Positions 16,818 to 25,598 are shown, numbered from the stretch's first letter. The stretch is 45,180 bases of DNA from Arthrobacter beigongshangensis (GCF_016820585.1 NZ_JADHDX010000014.1:23536-68715); one strand, 5' to 3'. Translations and numbers: made by a program. Notes: generated by a model not told the origin, from the letters alone.

Positions 16818-16850
16818 GGCGGGTGGCTCAGATGAGTGCCTGCCGTTTTC
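16818..16850 (+). terminator. Intrinsic terminator after the amidase gene
   Basis: GGCGGGT pairs with GCCTGCC through two G-U pairs, with CTCA/TGAG inside, followed by GTTTTC. Confidence 0.55.
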
Positions 16851-16879
16851 ATGTCAGAAAGCTACAATCGGTGAAAATC

Positions 16880-16908
16880 TTACATAGACAATGTAGAATG
16901 AATATGTA
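16880..16908 (+). promoter_or_regulatory. Candidate promoter of brxA
   Basis: TTACAT and TATGTA separated by 17 bases, about 40 bases before the start codon. Both boxes are partial matches to SigA. Confidence 0.35.
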
Positions 16909-16948
16909 CAAAAAATTATTTTTTAATGAACTGAAAGGGGATTTATAC

Positions 16949-17383
16949 ATGAACGCCTACGACGAGTACATGAAAGGCATCGTGAAACCGATGCGTGAAG
17001 AGCTTGCGAGCAATGGCTTTACTGAACTGACAACGGTTGAGGACGTCGAAGGAACGATGGCAGCACTTGAGGGGACGGCGCTTGTCGTCATTAATTCGGT
17101 TTGTGGCTGTGCAGCAGGTCTTGCGAGGCCCGCAGTAAGAGAAGCGATTGTAGAAGCAGAGCACAAGCCCGATCACTTATTAACTGTTTTTGCAGGACAA
17201 GATAAAGAGGCAACAGAGAGAATGAGGGCATATTTTCCAGAGGTGCCACCAAGCTCACCATCTATTGCATTATGGAAAGATGGGGCACTTGCATATTTTA
17301 TCCCTCGGGAACAGATTGAGAACTTTGAGATGGAACAAATTAAAGACCATCTTTCAGAAGTACTTGAACAAGTTTGTCAATAA
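16949..17383 (+). CDS. brxA: Bacilliredoxin BrxA (YphP/YqiW family)
   Basis: Thioredoxin-fold protein that removes bacillithiol from S-bacillithiolated proteins after oxidative stress. It has exactly the usual 144 residues. The active site CGC is seen at residues 52-54 (VINSVCGCAAGLARPA), followed by the HLLTVFAGQDKEAT stretch and the PPSSPSIALWKDG region. The ATG at 16949 is selected because AAGGGG lies nine bases before it and the product begins MNAYDEYMKG as in YphP; longer upstream frames are non-conserved. Its stop overlaps the next gene start by one base (TAATG). Confidence 0.95.
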   Translation: MNAYDEYMKGIVKPMREELASNGFTELTTVEDVEGTMAALEGTALVVINSVCGCAAGLARPAVREAIVEAEHKPDHLLTVFAGQDKEATERMRAYFPEVPPSSPSIALWKDGALAYFIPREQIENFEMEQIKDHLSEVLEQVCQ

Positions 17384-18162
17384 TGCCAACGGTTATTACA
17401 ACAGGGGGACGACCTGATTGGCGTTCTGAACAACTTGCAAAGGAAGCGGCAGCAGTTCTCGGTTATCCTGTTGTTGAACGAAAGAAACGCTCGGTAGCAC
17501 GGTTACAGCAAGAATATAGATCAGATGTCATCGTTGCGGGCAAGGAGCGCTTCGATTTGTATCGGGTAGGCATGGACGAGCCCTTTTTCTTTCATCCTAA
17601 TTCAGCAGCCTTTCGCTTGAAACGTTTATTGAAAGGCGAGTCAGATCCGTTAGTGGAAGTGTCTCAATTGAAGCAGGGCGATTCTTTTCTCGATTGTACA
17701 TTAGGGTTAGCTTCAGATAGCATAGTTGCTTCCTTCATCACAGGGGATAGCGGTAAGATTACAGGTATTGAGGCAGATCCAGCTGTTGCCTTTATTACAG
17801 GGCGTGGTTTGCGAACGTTTCCATCGGAGTCACCGCAACTTGTACGAGCGATGGGGCGAATTGACGTTATCCATGTAGAGGCGGTGAAGTTTTTGCGCGA
17901 GCAAGCAGATGCTTCTTGGGATATTGTCTATATTGATCCAATGTTTCATGCGCCGATTACGGAATCCTCTAATTTCACTGCGCTGCGGCAAGTTGGTGTC
18001 CATAGCCTGTTGACGCAAGAGTGGGTTGAACAAGCGCAACGAGTTTGTAAGCGGCGAGTTATCGTTAAAGATCGGTTTGACTCGCCGGTATTTGAGCAAT
18101 TTAAACTACAACAAAAAATTAGACCGAATACTAAATTCCATTTTGGTTTTATTGAAAAATGA
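17383..18162 (+). CDS. ypiP: Class I SAM-dependent methyltransferase, YpiP family
   Basis: 259-residue cytoplasmic protein of the YpiP/RsmJ-like family. A Rossmann methyltransferase core is visible: FLDCTLGLASDSIVAS (motif I-like), ITGIEADPAV (acidic motif II) and WDIVYIDPMFHAP (motif IV, DPMF). The N-terminal segment TTGGRPDW then lysine/arginine-rich VERKKRSVARL may bind nucleic acid. The target is unknown; rRNA is plausible by analogy to RsmJ. The ATG overlaps the brxA stop, the same order as yphP-ypiP in B. subtilis. Confidence 0.85.
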   Translation: MPTVITTGGRPDWRSEQLAKEAAAVLGYPVVERKKRSVARLQQEYRSDVIVAGKERFDLYRVGMDEPFFFHPNSAAFRLKRLLKGESDPLVEVSQLKQGDSFLDCTLGLASDSIVASFITGDSGKITGIEADPAVAFITGRGLRTFPSESPQLVRAMGRIDVIHVEAVKFLREQADASWDIVYIDPMFHAPITESSNFTALRQVGVHSLLTQEWVEQAQRVCKRRVIVKDRFDSPVFEQFKLQQKIRPNTKFHFGFIEK

Positions 18163-18200
18163 AAACGCCGTCACATCTCAAACAGAGGGTGACGGCGTTT
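18163..18200. terminator. Bidirectional terminator after ypiP
   Basis: Perfect 12-base stem AAACGCCGTCAC (18163-18174) with its complement (18189-18200), extended by CTC/GAG in the loop. It can end ypiP on plus and the micro-ORF on minus. Confidence 0.8.
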
Positions 18201-18208
18201 CCAATAGA

Positions 18209-18286
18209 TTAGTGCGTGAAGCTTAAAGAGCTCAAGTATAAAATTAATGCGAGCATTCCGATACCAATTAGCAAAGTTATATCCAT
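18209..18286 (-). CDS. Micro-ORF: 25-aa single-pass membrane peptide
   Basis: On the minus strand, a GGAGGG ribosome site (18300-18295) sits eight bases before an ATG at 18286. It opens a 25-codon frame: a short MDIT start, a hydrophobic segment (LLIGIGMLALILYL, residues about 5-18) and a SSLSFTH tail, ended by TAA at 18211-18209. The frame ends just before the shared terminator stem. Such one-helix peptides often regulate membrane complexes or sporulation, but no family was recognised. Support is the ribosome site, membrane helix and terminator; expression is unproven. Confidence 0.6.
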   Translation of the reverse strand: MDITLLIGIGMLALILYLSSLSFTH

Positions 18287-18433
18287 CAATGATACCCTCC
18301 TTTAAAAAAACGTACATTTATCTACAGTTTTATTGTACAATGAAAGTAACAAAGAAGAAACCTTTTCAATATCATTTCGTCTATAAGATAGACTATATGT
18401 TTTAAAAATATACACAATTGCGGGTGATTGTTG

Positions 18434-19033
18434 ATGAAAAAATGGTTACAAAAAACACTAATTGTCGCGGTTGCATTTTTAACGCTCGGTGCAATTTCAC
18501 CGAATCACCAATTCTGGACAAGCTTACAGGATAAAGACCAAGCAAAACAAGCAGAACAGCCACCGAAAAATACCGATTATTCAATCGGTCTGGCAGATGC
18601 ATTTGTCTATGAAAGATCGGCAGAACCGGTTGTATCGGCAGAAGAGTCACTTATTGCTACCGCGAAAGAATTATCGTATGTGAAATTCGGATCGAAAATT
18701 GGCCCGGTCATTGCTGATGAATTTGATGAAATTATTTTTCCGAAAATTGAAGAAGCCATTAATATGACGTTTGAAAGTTCTGGAGATTTACATAAGCGTC
18801 GATTGGCGATTACCGAAAAACCAGCGGGCGATTACGCTGAGAAAATTTTCAATGTTTATAATTTAGAAAATGGACAGGATGTCATTCGTTTTCATGTTCG
18901 AACTGAAAAACGACCACAAGATGGTTACTTCTATAATTTCCATTATCATATTGCCGATGATGGATTCGTAGCCCATCATTCGATTGGTGACATCTACTGG
19001 TCAAAAAATACTCCTCCTAAGTGGTTATCGTAA
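18434..19033 (+). CDS. ypjP: YpjP family secreted or membrane-anchored protein
   Basis: 199-residue protein with an N-terminal signal/anchor segment (KKWLQKTLIVAVAFLTLGAI), then a soluble extracytoplasmic domain. It contains the YpjP-like SYVKFGSKIGPVIADEFD stretch, and a FNVYNLENGQDVIRFHVRTE region; it ends HSIGDIYWSKNTPPKWLS. Length is close to B. subtilis YpjP (about 203). Function unknown. The ATG at 18434 is preceded by GCGGGTG; an in-frame TTG lies six bases upstream. The position before the thymidylate synthase gene agrees with B. subtilis order. Confidence 0.8.
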   Translation: MKKWLQKTLIVAVAFLTLGAISPNHQFWTSLQDKDQAKQAEQPPKNTDYSIGLADAFVYERSAEPVVSAEESLIATAKELSYVKFGSKIGPVIADEFDEIIFPKIEEAINMTFESSGDLHKRRLAITEKPAGDYAEKIFNVYNLENGQDVIRFHVRTEKRPQDGYFYNFHYHIADDGFVAHHSIGDIYWSKNTPPKWLS

Positions 19034-19056
19034 CTAACCACTTAGGATTTTTTTAT
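19016..19056 (+). terminator. Intrinsic terminator overlapping the ypjP stop
   Basis: 12-base perfect stem CCTAAGTGGTTA (19016-19027) with TAACCACTTAGG (19035-19046), followed by ATTTTTTTATT. The ypjP stop codon is in the loop. Confidence 0.88.
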
Positions 19057-19091
19057 TCCCTTCCTAATTATTATCCTCATATGATTTTTTT

Positions 19092-19100
19092 TGCTATACT
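19092..19100 (+). promoter_or_regulatory. Extended -10 promoter of thyA
   Basis: TGCTATACT is an extended -10 element located 27 bases before the thyA start codon. No good -35 box is present, as expected for this promoter class. Confidence 0.5.
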
Positions 19101-19127
19101 GAACACATGTATTAGGAGGGAAATTGT

Positions 19128-20069
19128 ATGAAACAATATATTGAGCTATGTAAACATGTACTTGAAACTGGGACAAAGAAAGAAGACCGTACAGGGACCG
19201 GAACAGTAAGTGTATTTGGCTATCAAATGCGCTTCGATTTGAATGAAGGTTTCCCTTTGATGACAACTAAAAAGACGGCATTTCGCTTAATTTCTTCAGA
19301 ATTAATTTGGTTTTTGAAGGGCGATACGAATGTGAAAGCGCTGATTGAAGACCGCAATCCAATTTGGGATGAATGGGCGTTTGAGCAGTGGGTGAATAGT
19401 GCTGAATATGCCGGTCCTGATATGACTGATTTCGGACATCGTGCTACACAGGATGAACAATTCGAAGCAATTTATAAAATTGAAATGGATGCATTTAAAA
19501 AACGCGTCATTGAAGATGATGATTTCGCGAATAAATACGCTGATCTTGGTCCGGTCTATGGTAAACAATGGCGTTCTTGGACGACTGGTGACGGTACAAT
19601 TGACCAGATTACAAATTTGATAGAAGGCATTAAACGTAATCCCGATTCAAGACGTCATATTGTCACGGCGTGGAATCCCTCTGAAGTAGAGGATATGGCG
19701 TTACCACCTTGTCATGCGCTTTTCCAATTTTATGTTGCAGATGGTAAACTATCTTGCCAACTCTACCAGCGCAGTGCAGATATTTTCCTAGGGGTGCCTT
19801 TCAATATTGCCTCTTATGCGCTTCTCGTTCATTTGATTGCTCATGAATGTGGTCTAGGTGTTGGAGAGTTTGTCCATACGCTTGGTGACGCACATATTTA
19901 TACCAATCATATCGATCAAGTCAATGAGCAGCTGTCCCGTGAGCCGAAAAAATTACCGACATTGAAGCTAAATATCGGAGATAAATCTATTTTGTCATTA
20001 GAAACGACCGATATAGAACTGGAAAATTATGAATTTCACCCTAAAATTAAAGCGCCAAAAGCGATTTGA
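19128..20069 (+). CDS. thyA: Thymidylate synthase
   Basis: Converts dUMP and methylenetetrahydrofolate to dTMP and dihydrofolate. 313 residues, the longer Lactobacillus-casei-like form with an insertion around residues 85-140 compared with the 264-residue type. The catalytic cysteine is C195 in [10 protein letters not shown]; phosphate-binding [10 protein letters not shown] and the folate/dUMP regions [18 protein letters not shown] and HIYTNH are clear. AGGAGGG lies seven bases before the ATG. The DHFR gene begins 17 bases after, so dihydrofolate made here is recycled by the next product. Confidence 0.97.
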   Translation: MKQYIELCKHVLETGTKKEDRTGTGTVSVFGYQMRFDLNEGFPLMTTKKTAFRLISSELIWFLKGDTNVKALIEDRNPIWDEWAFEQWVNSAEYAGPDMTDFGHRATQDEQFEAIYKIEMDAFKKRVIEDDDFANKYADLGPVYGKQWRSWTTGDGTIDQITNLIEGIKRNPDSRRHIVTAWNPSEVEDMALPPCHALFQFYVADGKLSCQLYQRSADIFLGVPFNIASYALLVHLIAHECGLGVGEFVHTLGDAHIYTNHIDQVNEQLSREPKKLPTLKLNIGDKSILSLETTDIELENYEFHPKIKAPKAI

Positions 20070-20085
20070 AAAGGAGCAGGAGACT

Positions 20086-20574
20086 ATGATTTCATTACTT
20101 GTAGCACATGATCCTGATCGGGTCATCGGTCTTAACAATGAACTCCCTTGGCATATTCCCGAAGATCTTGCTTATTTCAAAAAGATGTCGATGGGCAAAG
20201 CGATGGTCATGGGACGCAAGACATTCGATTCGATTGGGAGACCGTTACCTGGCAGACTTAGTATTATTGTGACGCGTAACGAATCGTATACGGCGAAAGA
20301 TGCTGTGGTCGTCCATGATATAAAGGAGGCCATTGCGAAAGGACAAGCATTTTCGGATGAAGTGATGATTATCGGTGGTGCCGAAATTTTCCAAACGACA
20401 ATGGACATTGCAGATCGGCTGTACATTACAGCGATTCAAAAAAAGTTTGAAGGTGATACGTTTTTCCCGCAGTACGGAGCCGAATGGAAACTTATTTCAT
20501 CTTCAGAGAATCACATCACGGCAGATGGAATACCGTATTCATTCCTCGTGTACGAAAGGAATTCTTTGAATTAA
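20086..20574 (+). CDS. dfrA: Dihydrofolate reductase
   Basis: Reduces dihydrofolate to tetrahydrofolate with NADPH. 162 residues, normal for bacterial DHFR. Landmarks: DPDRVIGLNNELPW, catalytic D27 in PWHIPEDLAYFK, MGRKTFDSIGRPLPGR (NADPH site) and IIGGAEIFQ. The ATG at 20086 is preceded by AAAGGAGCAGGAG; the frame extends upstream into thyA but lacks homology there. It forms an operon with thyA and probably the acyltransferase gene. Confidence 0.96.
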   Translation: MISLLVAHDPDRVIGLNNELPWHIPEDLAYFKKMSMGKAMVMGRKTFDSIGRPLPGRLSIIVTRNESYTAKDAVVVHDIKEAIAKGQAFSDEVMIIGGAEIFQTTMDIADRLYITAIQKKFEGDTFFPQYGAEWKLISSSENHITADGIPYSFLVYERNSLN

Positions 20575-20575
20575 T

Positions 20576-21295
20576 ATGTTTAAAACAATTCGAACGTTTT
20601 CGTATCTTTTTGGCTATTTGCCATTCACGGTTCGAAGACTGCTGAAAGTGAAGAAATTGAGTCGTGAATTAGATCCTGAAGTGAGGGCTTTATATGTCGA
20701 TGAGGTCCCTCGAATTTGGGCAGCAGGTATTTTGAAAAGAACCGGAAGTACCATTTCAATTACAGGTACTGAGCACTTGCCAGTGGGTCCTGTACTTTTA
20801 ATTAGTAATCATGAAGGGAATTTCGATATCCCTGTTTTGATAAATTCTATCCCAAAACCTTTTGGCTTTATTTCCAAGGTGGAAGTGAAGAAGCTACCCA
20901 TTATTAATGATTGGATGGACGAGATGAATTGTGTTTTTATCGACCGATCTGATAGAAGAGGCGCGATGAATGTACTCAAGGACTCAATACAGAAGCTGCG
21001 CGATGGCCATACGATTATCATTTTCCCAGAAGGAACGCGTAGTAAAGGTGCGGGTATTCAAGAATTTAAGTCGGGTTTTGCAAAAATTGCACAAGATGCG
21101 GGTGTCCCAGTTGTCCCAATTGCATTACACGGGACTTCAGCGATTATGGAAAAGAATAATAATAAAATTCGTCCTGCACATATACAAGTGAAGATTTTGC
21201 CACCAATTGAAGTGGAAGCAATCAGGGCTATGACAAGAAAACAGCTTGTCGATCATGCCGAAATGCAAGTTCGACAGGCAATTGAGTTGATGTAG
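20576..21295 (+). CDS. 1-acyl-sn-glycerol-3-phosphate acyltransferase (PlsC/YpkP-like)
   Basis: Membrane-associated PlsC-domain acyltransferase that would add the second acyl chain to lysophosphatidate. 239 residues. The HX4D active site is at H79-D84 (SNHEGNFD) and the substrate motif FPEGTRSKG follows, with VPVVPIALHGTS near the end. The ATG lies immediately after the dfrA stop, with AAAGGA further upstream, so translation probably depends on read-through from dfrA. The order thy-dfrA-ypkP is the one I recall from B. subtilis. Confidence 0.88.
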   Translation: MFKTIRTFSYLFGYLPFTVRRLLKVKKLSRELDPEVRALYVDEVPRIWAAGILKRTGSTISITGTEHLPVGPVLLISNHEGNFDIPVLINSIPKPFGFISKVEVKKLPIINDWMDEMNCVFIDRSDRRGAMNVLKDSIQKLRDGHTIIIFPEGTRSKGAGIQEFKSGFAKIAQDAGVPVVPIALHGTSAIMEKNNNKIRPAHIQVKILPPIEVEAIRAMTRKQLVDHAEMQVRQAIELM

Positions 21296-21380
21296 ATTGA
21301 GTCTTAAAAACACATTTGTTCTGAAAGCGATGCGTCAGCTCTAGAAATACTCTACTTCCACCAATTGAATATTAATCAAT

Positions 21381-21412
21381 AAAAAAGCGTCCTCAAGTAT
21401 ACAAGAGGACGC
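21381..21412 (-). terminator. Terminator overlapping the yplQ stop (minus strand)
   Basis: GCGTCCTC (21387-21394) pairs with GAGGACGC (21405-21412); read on the minus strand the stem is followed by six T. The yplQ stop codon (21395-21393) lies in the loop/stem boundary. Confidence 0.82.
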
Positions 21413-22028
21413 AGAAATACATGGAAGCACTACCCGCTATTACAAATAGATGCCAAATAGCGTGGTTGTACGGAATTTTCCGCCAAGCGTAAAAGATAGA
21501 GCCGACTGTGTATAATAGGCCGCCCGCTACTAGTAGTGAAAAGCCTGCAATCGTTAGCTGAACGAATAAAGGCTTTATAGCAATCAAAATGAGCCAGCCC
21601 ATTACAACGTAAAAGATGAGCGAAACAAACTCAAATCGATGAATGAAAAATACTTTAAACAAAATACCTGCAATCGCTAGACCCCATATGACCCCAAATA
21701 ATGTCCAGCCAAGTGCACCTTTAATGGTAACGAGGAGAAACGGCGTATAGGTCCCAGCGATAAGGATATAAATGGCAGAGTGGTCAAGTATGGAGAAGAT
21801 GCGTTTGAATTTGACAGGCATACTATGGAGCAGTGTACTCATAAGAAATAAGAGTAGCATAGATACACCAAAAACAGTGTAGCTGACAATATGCATTGCT
21901 GTGCCTTGCTGAATACCAACAATAATTAGGAAAACAAGAGCTGGTATACTGAGCACAAAGCCGAGACCGTGAGTAATTGCATTCCACAATTCCTCTCGAA
22001 AATTTTTAAAATCATAGGCAGTGGTCAA
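21393..22028 (-). CDS. yplQ: Hemolysin III / PAQR family membrane protein (YplQ)
   Basis: Seven-helix integral membrane protein of the hemolysin III (PAQR/AdipoR-like) family, 211 residues. Family landmarks: EELWNAITHGLGF near the N-terminus, LLHSMP, IFSILDHSAIYILIAGTYTP and the late IWHLFVIAGS histidine; these His/Asp/Ser residues form the metal site of PAQR-type proteins. Function in bacteria is not settled. The TTG start at 22028 is six bases after an AGGAGG site. It is divergent from degV. Confidence 0.88.
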   Translation of the reverse strand: MTTAYDFKNFREELWNAITHGLGFVLSIPALVFLIIVGIQQGTAMHIVSYTVFGVSMLLLFLMSTLLHSMPVKFKRIFSILDHSAIYILIAGTYTPFLLVTIKGALGWTLFGVIWGLAIAGILFKVFFIHRFEFVSLIFYVVMGWLILIAIKPLFVQLTIAGFSLLVAGGLLYTVGSIFYAWRKIPYNHAIWHLFVIAGSASMYFCVLLYT

Positions 22029-22100
22029 AAAAATAACCTCCTTTTTTTTACTATACTAAAATAAATTATGAATTGCTACTATTAGAGGGGAGTGCGTGTT

Positions 22101-22940
22101 ATGAAAAAAGTTTATATTGTGACAGATTCAACGGCGGAATTAGAAAAAAAGGATATTGAACAATATGGAATCCATATTGTCCCACTAACGATACTCATTA
22201 ATGGTCAAACATATATCGATGGTGTTGATATACAGCCTGATAAATTTGCAGAAATGATGAAGGATTCAGTAGAGTTGCCTAAAAGCTCACAACCAGCAAC
22301 AGGCGTTTTTAAAGAGCTATATGACCGATTAGGTGAGGATGGTAGTGAAATCATTTCCATACATATGACGGGTGGTATGAGTGGAACAGTGAAATCTGCA
22401 CAAGTAGCTGCAGATATGACCCATTCAAAAGTGACAGTTATTGATTCGATGTACATTACACACGCTTTATCATTTCAAGTGCTGGAAGCTGCAAAAATGG
22501 CAGAGCAAGGAAAAGCAGTTGCTGAAATCATTGAACGCCTGAATAATGTACGAAAAAAGACAACTCTTTTCGTCGTTGTTGACGTGCTAGATAACCTTGT
22601 CAAAGGTGGTCGAATCGGTAAGGGCAAAGCGATGATTGGGTCGTTGCTCAATATTAAACCGATTGCTACGCTACAGGATGGAGTTTATACGCCTGTCGCA
22701 AAAGCACGTAGCCATAAACAAGTCGTAGCCCATTTGTTTAAAGTATTTGGGGAAGAAACGGCTGGAAAAATTGTCCGTGGTGTCGGTATTGCGCATGTCA
22801 ATGGCTTAGCAATGGCGGGACCACTTAAAAAACTTATTGAAGAAACAGGCGTTAAGGATGTTAAATTGACATTTGCAACACCTGTCATTAGCACACATAC
22901 GGGTGAAGGTGCAATTGGGTTCATGTATTATACTGAGTGA
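22101..22940 (+). CDS. DegV family fatty-acid-binding protein
   Basis: 279-residue cytoplasmic protein of the DegV/EDD fold that binds a fatty acid; in Firmicutes related proteins (FakB) present fatty acids to the kinase FakA, which is not encoded here. Seen: YIVTDSTAELEKKD, QPATGVFKELYDRL (ligand Thr), ISIHMTGGMSGT, LDNLVKGGRIGKGKA and a THTGEGAIGFMYY end. The ATG at 22101 is used; GAGGGGAG lies about ten bases upstream and an in-frame GTG at 22092 is less likely. Confidence 0.9.
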   Translation: MKKVYIVTDSTAELEKKDIEQYGIHIVPLTILINGQTYIDGVDIQPDKFAEMMKDSVELPKSSQPATGVFKELYDRLGEDGSEIISIHMTGGMSGTVKSAQVAADMTHSKVTVIDSMYITHALSFQVLEAAKMAEQGKAVAEIIERLNNVRKKTTLFVVVDVLDNLVKGGRIGKGKAMIGSLLNIKPIATLQDGVYTPVAKARSHKQVVAHLFKVFGEETAGKIVRGVGIAHVNGLAMAGPLKKLIEETGVKDVKLTFATPVISTHTGEGAIGFMYYTE

Positions 22941-22980
22941 AATCATTGAATCTTTATGAGAGAAAAGGGGAACAATATTT

Positions 22981-23796
22981 ATGAGAAGAGTATTCATAAT
23001 GATGATAGCCTTCTCATTGTTTTTGTCAGGCTGTCAACAAGGTGACTTATCCACACCAGACTCGTTGTCAAAACGGCAAAACATTGTATTTACAGCATGG
23101 GACATACCGGGCTATTTCATCCCAAAACGAGTTCATGTCATTGGGTTGGGGGATTCATTGACAGAGGGTGTTGGGGATGAACGAAAAAAAGGTGGATACT
23201 TCGGCCGAGTAACGAGTGAGATGAATGAGTGGCGTGGCGTAAAAGAAGTCGATGTCGTCAACTTGGCCAAGCGCGGTCGAAGGAGTGATCAGCTTATAAA
23301 TCAGCTCGAAGAGCGGGATATACAATCGGCTGTTAAAAGAGCCGACATGATTTATTTGACGATTGGCGGCAACGATATGATGAAAGTATTCAAATCCAAT
23401 CTTTTCAATCTGAAGACAGAGCCTTTTTATATCGAACTCGGCAAGTTTGAAAATAGATTAGATGAAGTGTTTTCCATCATTCGGGCATTAAATAGTGATG
23501 TCATCATTGTCGTGGCGGGCCTTTACAATCCAACGACACTTGTGACGGATGAAGCAAATGAATTTGTAACGATTATAGATGATTGGAACGAAGCGATTGA
23601 AGTTCGTACAACGCTTGACAGTAAATCTTGTTTCGTGCCTGTTATCGATTTATTTGATTCTAACGAAAACATGGTGTACCACACCGATTTCTTTCATCCG
23701 AATGCAAAAGGCTATGAGACAATGGCAGCACGTTATGTTGAACAGTTGAAAAAATGTGGTTTATTTGAGCTATCAGATGGGGAAATGGATATGTAG
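22981..23796 (+). CDS. ypmR: GDSL/SGNH-family lipoprotein hydrolase (YpmR)
   Basis: Exported lipoprotein of 271 residues: signal peptide with lipobox LSGC (C18), then an SGNH hydrolase domain. Block I GLGDSLTEGVGDE, block III GGNDM and block V DFFHPN (Asp and His of the triad) are visible, so esterase/lipase activity on an extracellular substrate is expected. It is 13 bases from ypmS, the same pair as in B. subtilis. Confidence 0.9.
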   Translation: MRRVFIMMIAFSLFLSGCQQGDLSTPDSLSKRQNIVFTAWDIPGYFIPKRVHVIGLGDSLTEGVGDERKKGGYFGRVTSEMNEWRGVKEVDVVNLAKRGRRSDQLINQLEERDIQSAVKRADMIYLTIGGNDMMKVFKSNLFNLKTEPFYIELGKFENRLDEVFSIIRALNSDVIIVVAGLYNPTTLVTDEANEFVTIIDDWNEAIEVRTTLDSKSCFVPVIDLFDSNENMVYHTDFFHPNAKGYETMAARYVEQLKKCGLFELSDGEMDM

Positions 23797-23809
23797 GAGC
23801 TGAGGTAAG

Positions 23810-24388
23810 ATGAATAAATGGAAAATAGGTTTTTTTTTACTAGCAGGTCTTATCGCAGCGGGAATATCAGCTGTAATTGTATTTGTTAGCAGCTCTAATG
23901 AATCAGTTCCTCTTCCAGACATGAATGTCTTGAACGTGACGGATAATGTCTTAACTGTAAATGCAACGAAAGAGAATTTAGAAGGAATTGCAAATACGTA
24001 TATACGAAAAGCGATGAAGGGAAGGCCGATTCCGGTAACGATGAAAGTCAGTGACGAGGTGCTATTATTCTCAGAAATGACGATATTTTCATATACAGTG
24101 CCAGTCATTATGCATTTTGACCCGGTTGTACGGGAAGATGGCAATTTAATTTTAAAGCTGTCGAAAATAGAAATTGGGATACTGGACACTGTGCCACCTT
24201 CGACCGTATTAAAAGTATTAAAGGACTCTATGAAACTTCCTCCTTGGATGACCGTTCGTCCAAAAGAAGAGGAAATATTCTTCAACCTATCGGAAATTCC
24301 TGTTTCGGGTAATTTACAAGTGAGAGCAAAAACATTTAACTTGGCTGAAGATCAGATTATTTTAGAAATCATTATTCCGAATGAATGA
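23810..24388 (+). CDS. ypmS: YpmS family (DUF2140) membrane-anchored protein
   Basis: 192 residues with one N-terminal transmembrane anchor (IGFFLLAGLIAAGISAVIVF) and an extracytoplasmic DUF2140 domain: VNATKENLEGIANTYI, PVIMHFDPVVREDGNLIL and a LPPWMTVRPKEEEI stretch. Function unknown; the consistent pairing with YpmR suggests a shared envelope or lipid role. The ATG follows a GAGG site and the msrA gene begins 12 bases after it. Confidence 0.85.
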   Translation: MNKWKIGFFLLAGLIAAGISAVIVFVSSSNESVPLPDMNVLNVTDNVLTVNATKENLEGIANTYIRKAMKGRPIPVTMKVSDEVLLFSEMTIFSYTVPVIMHFDPVVREDGNLILKLSKIEIGILDTVPPSTVLKVLKDSMKLPPWMTVRPKEEEIFFNLSEIPVSGNLQVRAKTFNLAEDQIILEIIIPNE

Positions 24389-24400
24389 GGAGGGGTATGA

Positions 24401-24931
24401 ATGGCGCAAGCAGTTGCAACATTTGCAGGAGGTTGTTTTTGGTGTATGGTCAAACCGTTTCACCGTTATGAAGGCGTTGTTTCTGTAGTTTCAGGCTACA
24501 CGGGTGGAGAAATTGCTAATCCGTCCTACGAGCTCGTTTGTACAAACACAACGGGACATCGCGAAGCGGTTCAAATTACATTTGACGACGCAATCATTTC
24601 ATATAATGAGCTTTTAGATATATTTTGGAAGCAAATAGATCCGACTGATAGTGGCGGACAGTTTTTCGATCGTGGAGAATCGTATCAAACTGCAATCTAT
24701 TATCACACTGTAGAACAAATGGAGTTGGCAGAGCAATCGAAATCTAAATTAGAGAGTCTGGGCAAATTTAGTAGGCCGATTGCGACAAATATCCTTCCTG
24801 CAAAGCCATTTTACGCGGCAGAAGAAGGACATCAAGATTATTACTTAAAAAACCCTACGCACTACAACCGTTATGCAACTGGCTCAGGCCGAGAACGCTT
24901 CAAAACTGATAATTGGGGGGAAGACGCATGA
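24401..24931 (+). CDS. msrA: Peptide methionine sulfoxide reductase MsrA
   Basis: Reduces the S-form of methionine sulfoxide in proteins. 176 residues with the catalytic motif GGCFWC (C12, C15), a [11 protein letters not shown] region and [13 protein letters not shown] near the C-terminus; the classical resolving cysteine tail is absent, as in several Bacillus MsrA. GAGGAGG precedes the ATG. Its stop overlaps the msrB start (ATGA), so the two enzymes are made together. Confidence 0.95.
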   Translation: MAQAVATFAGGCFWCMVKPFHRYEGVVSVVSGYTGGEIANPSYELVCTNTTGHREAVQITFDDAIISYNELLDIFWKQIDPTDSGGQFFDRGESYQTAIYYHTVEQMELAEQSKSKLESLGKFSRPIATNILPAKPFYAAEEGHQDYYLKNPTHYNRYATGSGRERFKTDNWGEDA

Positions 24932-25353
24932 AAGAACAGTTAAAAAAGACATTAACGGACATGCAGTATTACGTCACGCAGGAAAGTGGAACTGAACCAC
25001 CTTTTCGCAATGAATTTGATAGTCATTACGAAGAAGGTATCTATGTTGATATCGTTTCAGGCAAGCCGTTATTCAGCTCGAAAGATAAATATGATGCGGG
25101 ATGTGGGTGGCCGAGCTTTACGAAACCAATTGAAGAGGTAGAAGTAGTGGAGCATGAGGATGTTAGTCATGGTATGCGGCGGATAGAAGTACGTAGTAAG
25201 ACTGCAGATTCCCACCTCGGTCACGTTTTCCCGGACGGACCTGGCGAAAACGGACTACGCTATTGTATTAACTCGGCTGCGCTGCGCTTCATTCCAGTCA
25301 ATCGTTTTAAAGAAGAAGGTTACGAAGCTTACACGCAGCAATTTTTAGACTGA
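24928..25353 (+). CDS. msrB: Peptide methionine sulfoxide reductase MsrB
   Basis: Reduces the R-form of methionine sulfoxide. 141 residues: [53 protein letters not shown] and catalytic C113 in [11 protein letters not shown]. The two CxxC zinc pairs found in many MsrB are absent, as in the Bacillus-type enzyme. The ATG at 24928 fits the ATGA overlap with msrA and a GGGGGGAAG ribosome site. Confidence 0.95.
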   Translation: MKEQLKKTLTDMQYYVTQESGTEPPFRNEFDSHYEEGIYVDIVSGKPLFSSKDKYDAGCGWPSFTKPIEEVEVVEHEDVSHGMRRIEVRSKTADSHLGHVFPDGPGENGLRYCINSAALRFIPVNRFKEEGYEAYTQQFLD

Positions 25354-25373
25354 AAATAAGGAGGAGTGAATAA

Positions 25374-25598
25374 ATGGATCGTTCTTTTTACCGTTTTGTT
25401 CTTTCATTCCGTGGTGGCGGAAAAGGAGATTTGAATGCTCTGTTTGCGGAAAGTGTGTTCAATGATTTAAGCTTTCCAAAGGAAGAAAAAGCCTTTGATC
25501 CATTATCTCGCTACATCGAAGAAAAGGCGGATCCGCAAATGCCATCCGCCATTTTTGATGAATTATATACATTATATGAAGAGCGTTTCCCTCAGTAA
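25374..25598 (+). CDS. yozE: YozE family protein (UPF0346)
   Basis: 74-residue acidic cytoplasmic protein. The pattern SFYRFVLSFR, then FAESVFNDLSFPKEEKAFD and the C-terminal FDELYTLYEERF matches the YozE/UPF0346 family, which is small and helical; function unknown. AGGAGG lies eight bases before the ATG. It follows msrB by 20 bases and is probably co-transcribed. A weak CCCTCA/TGAGGG stem-loop covers its stop. Confidence 0.85.
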   Translation: MDRSFYRFVLSFRGGGKGDLNALFAESVFNDLSFPKEEKAFDPLSRYIEEKADPQMPSAIFDELYTLYEERFPQ

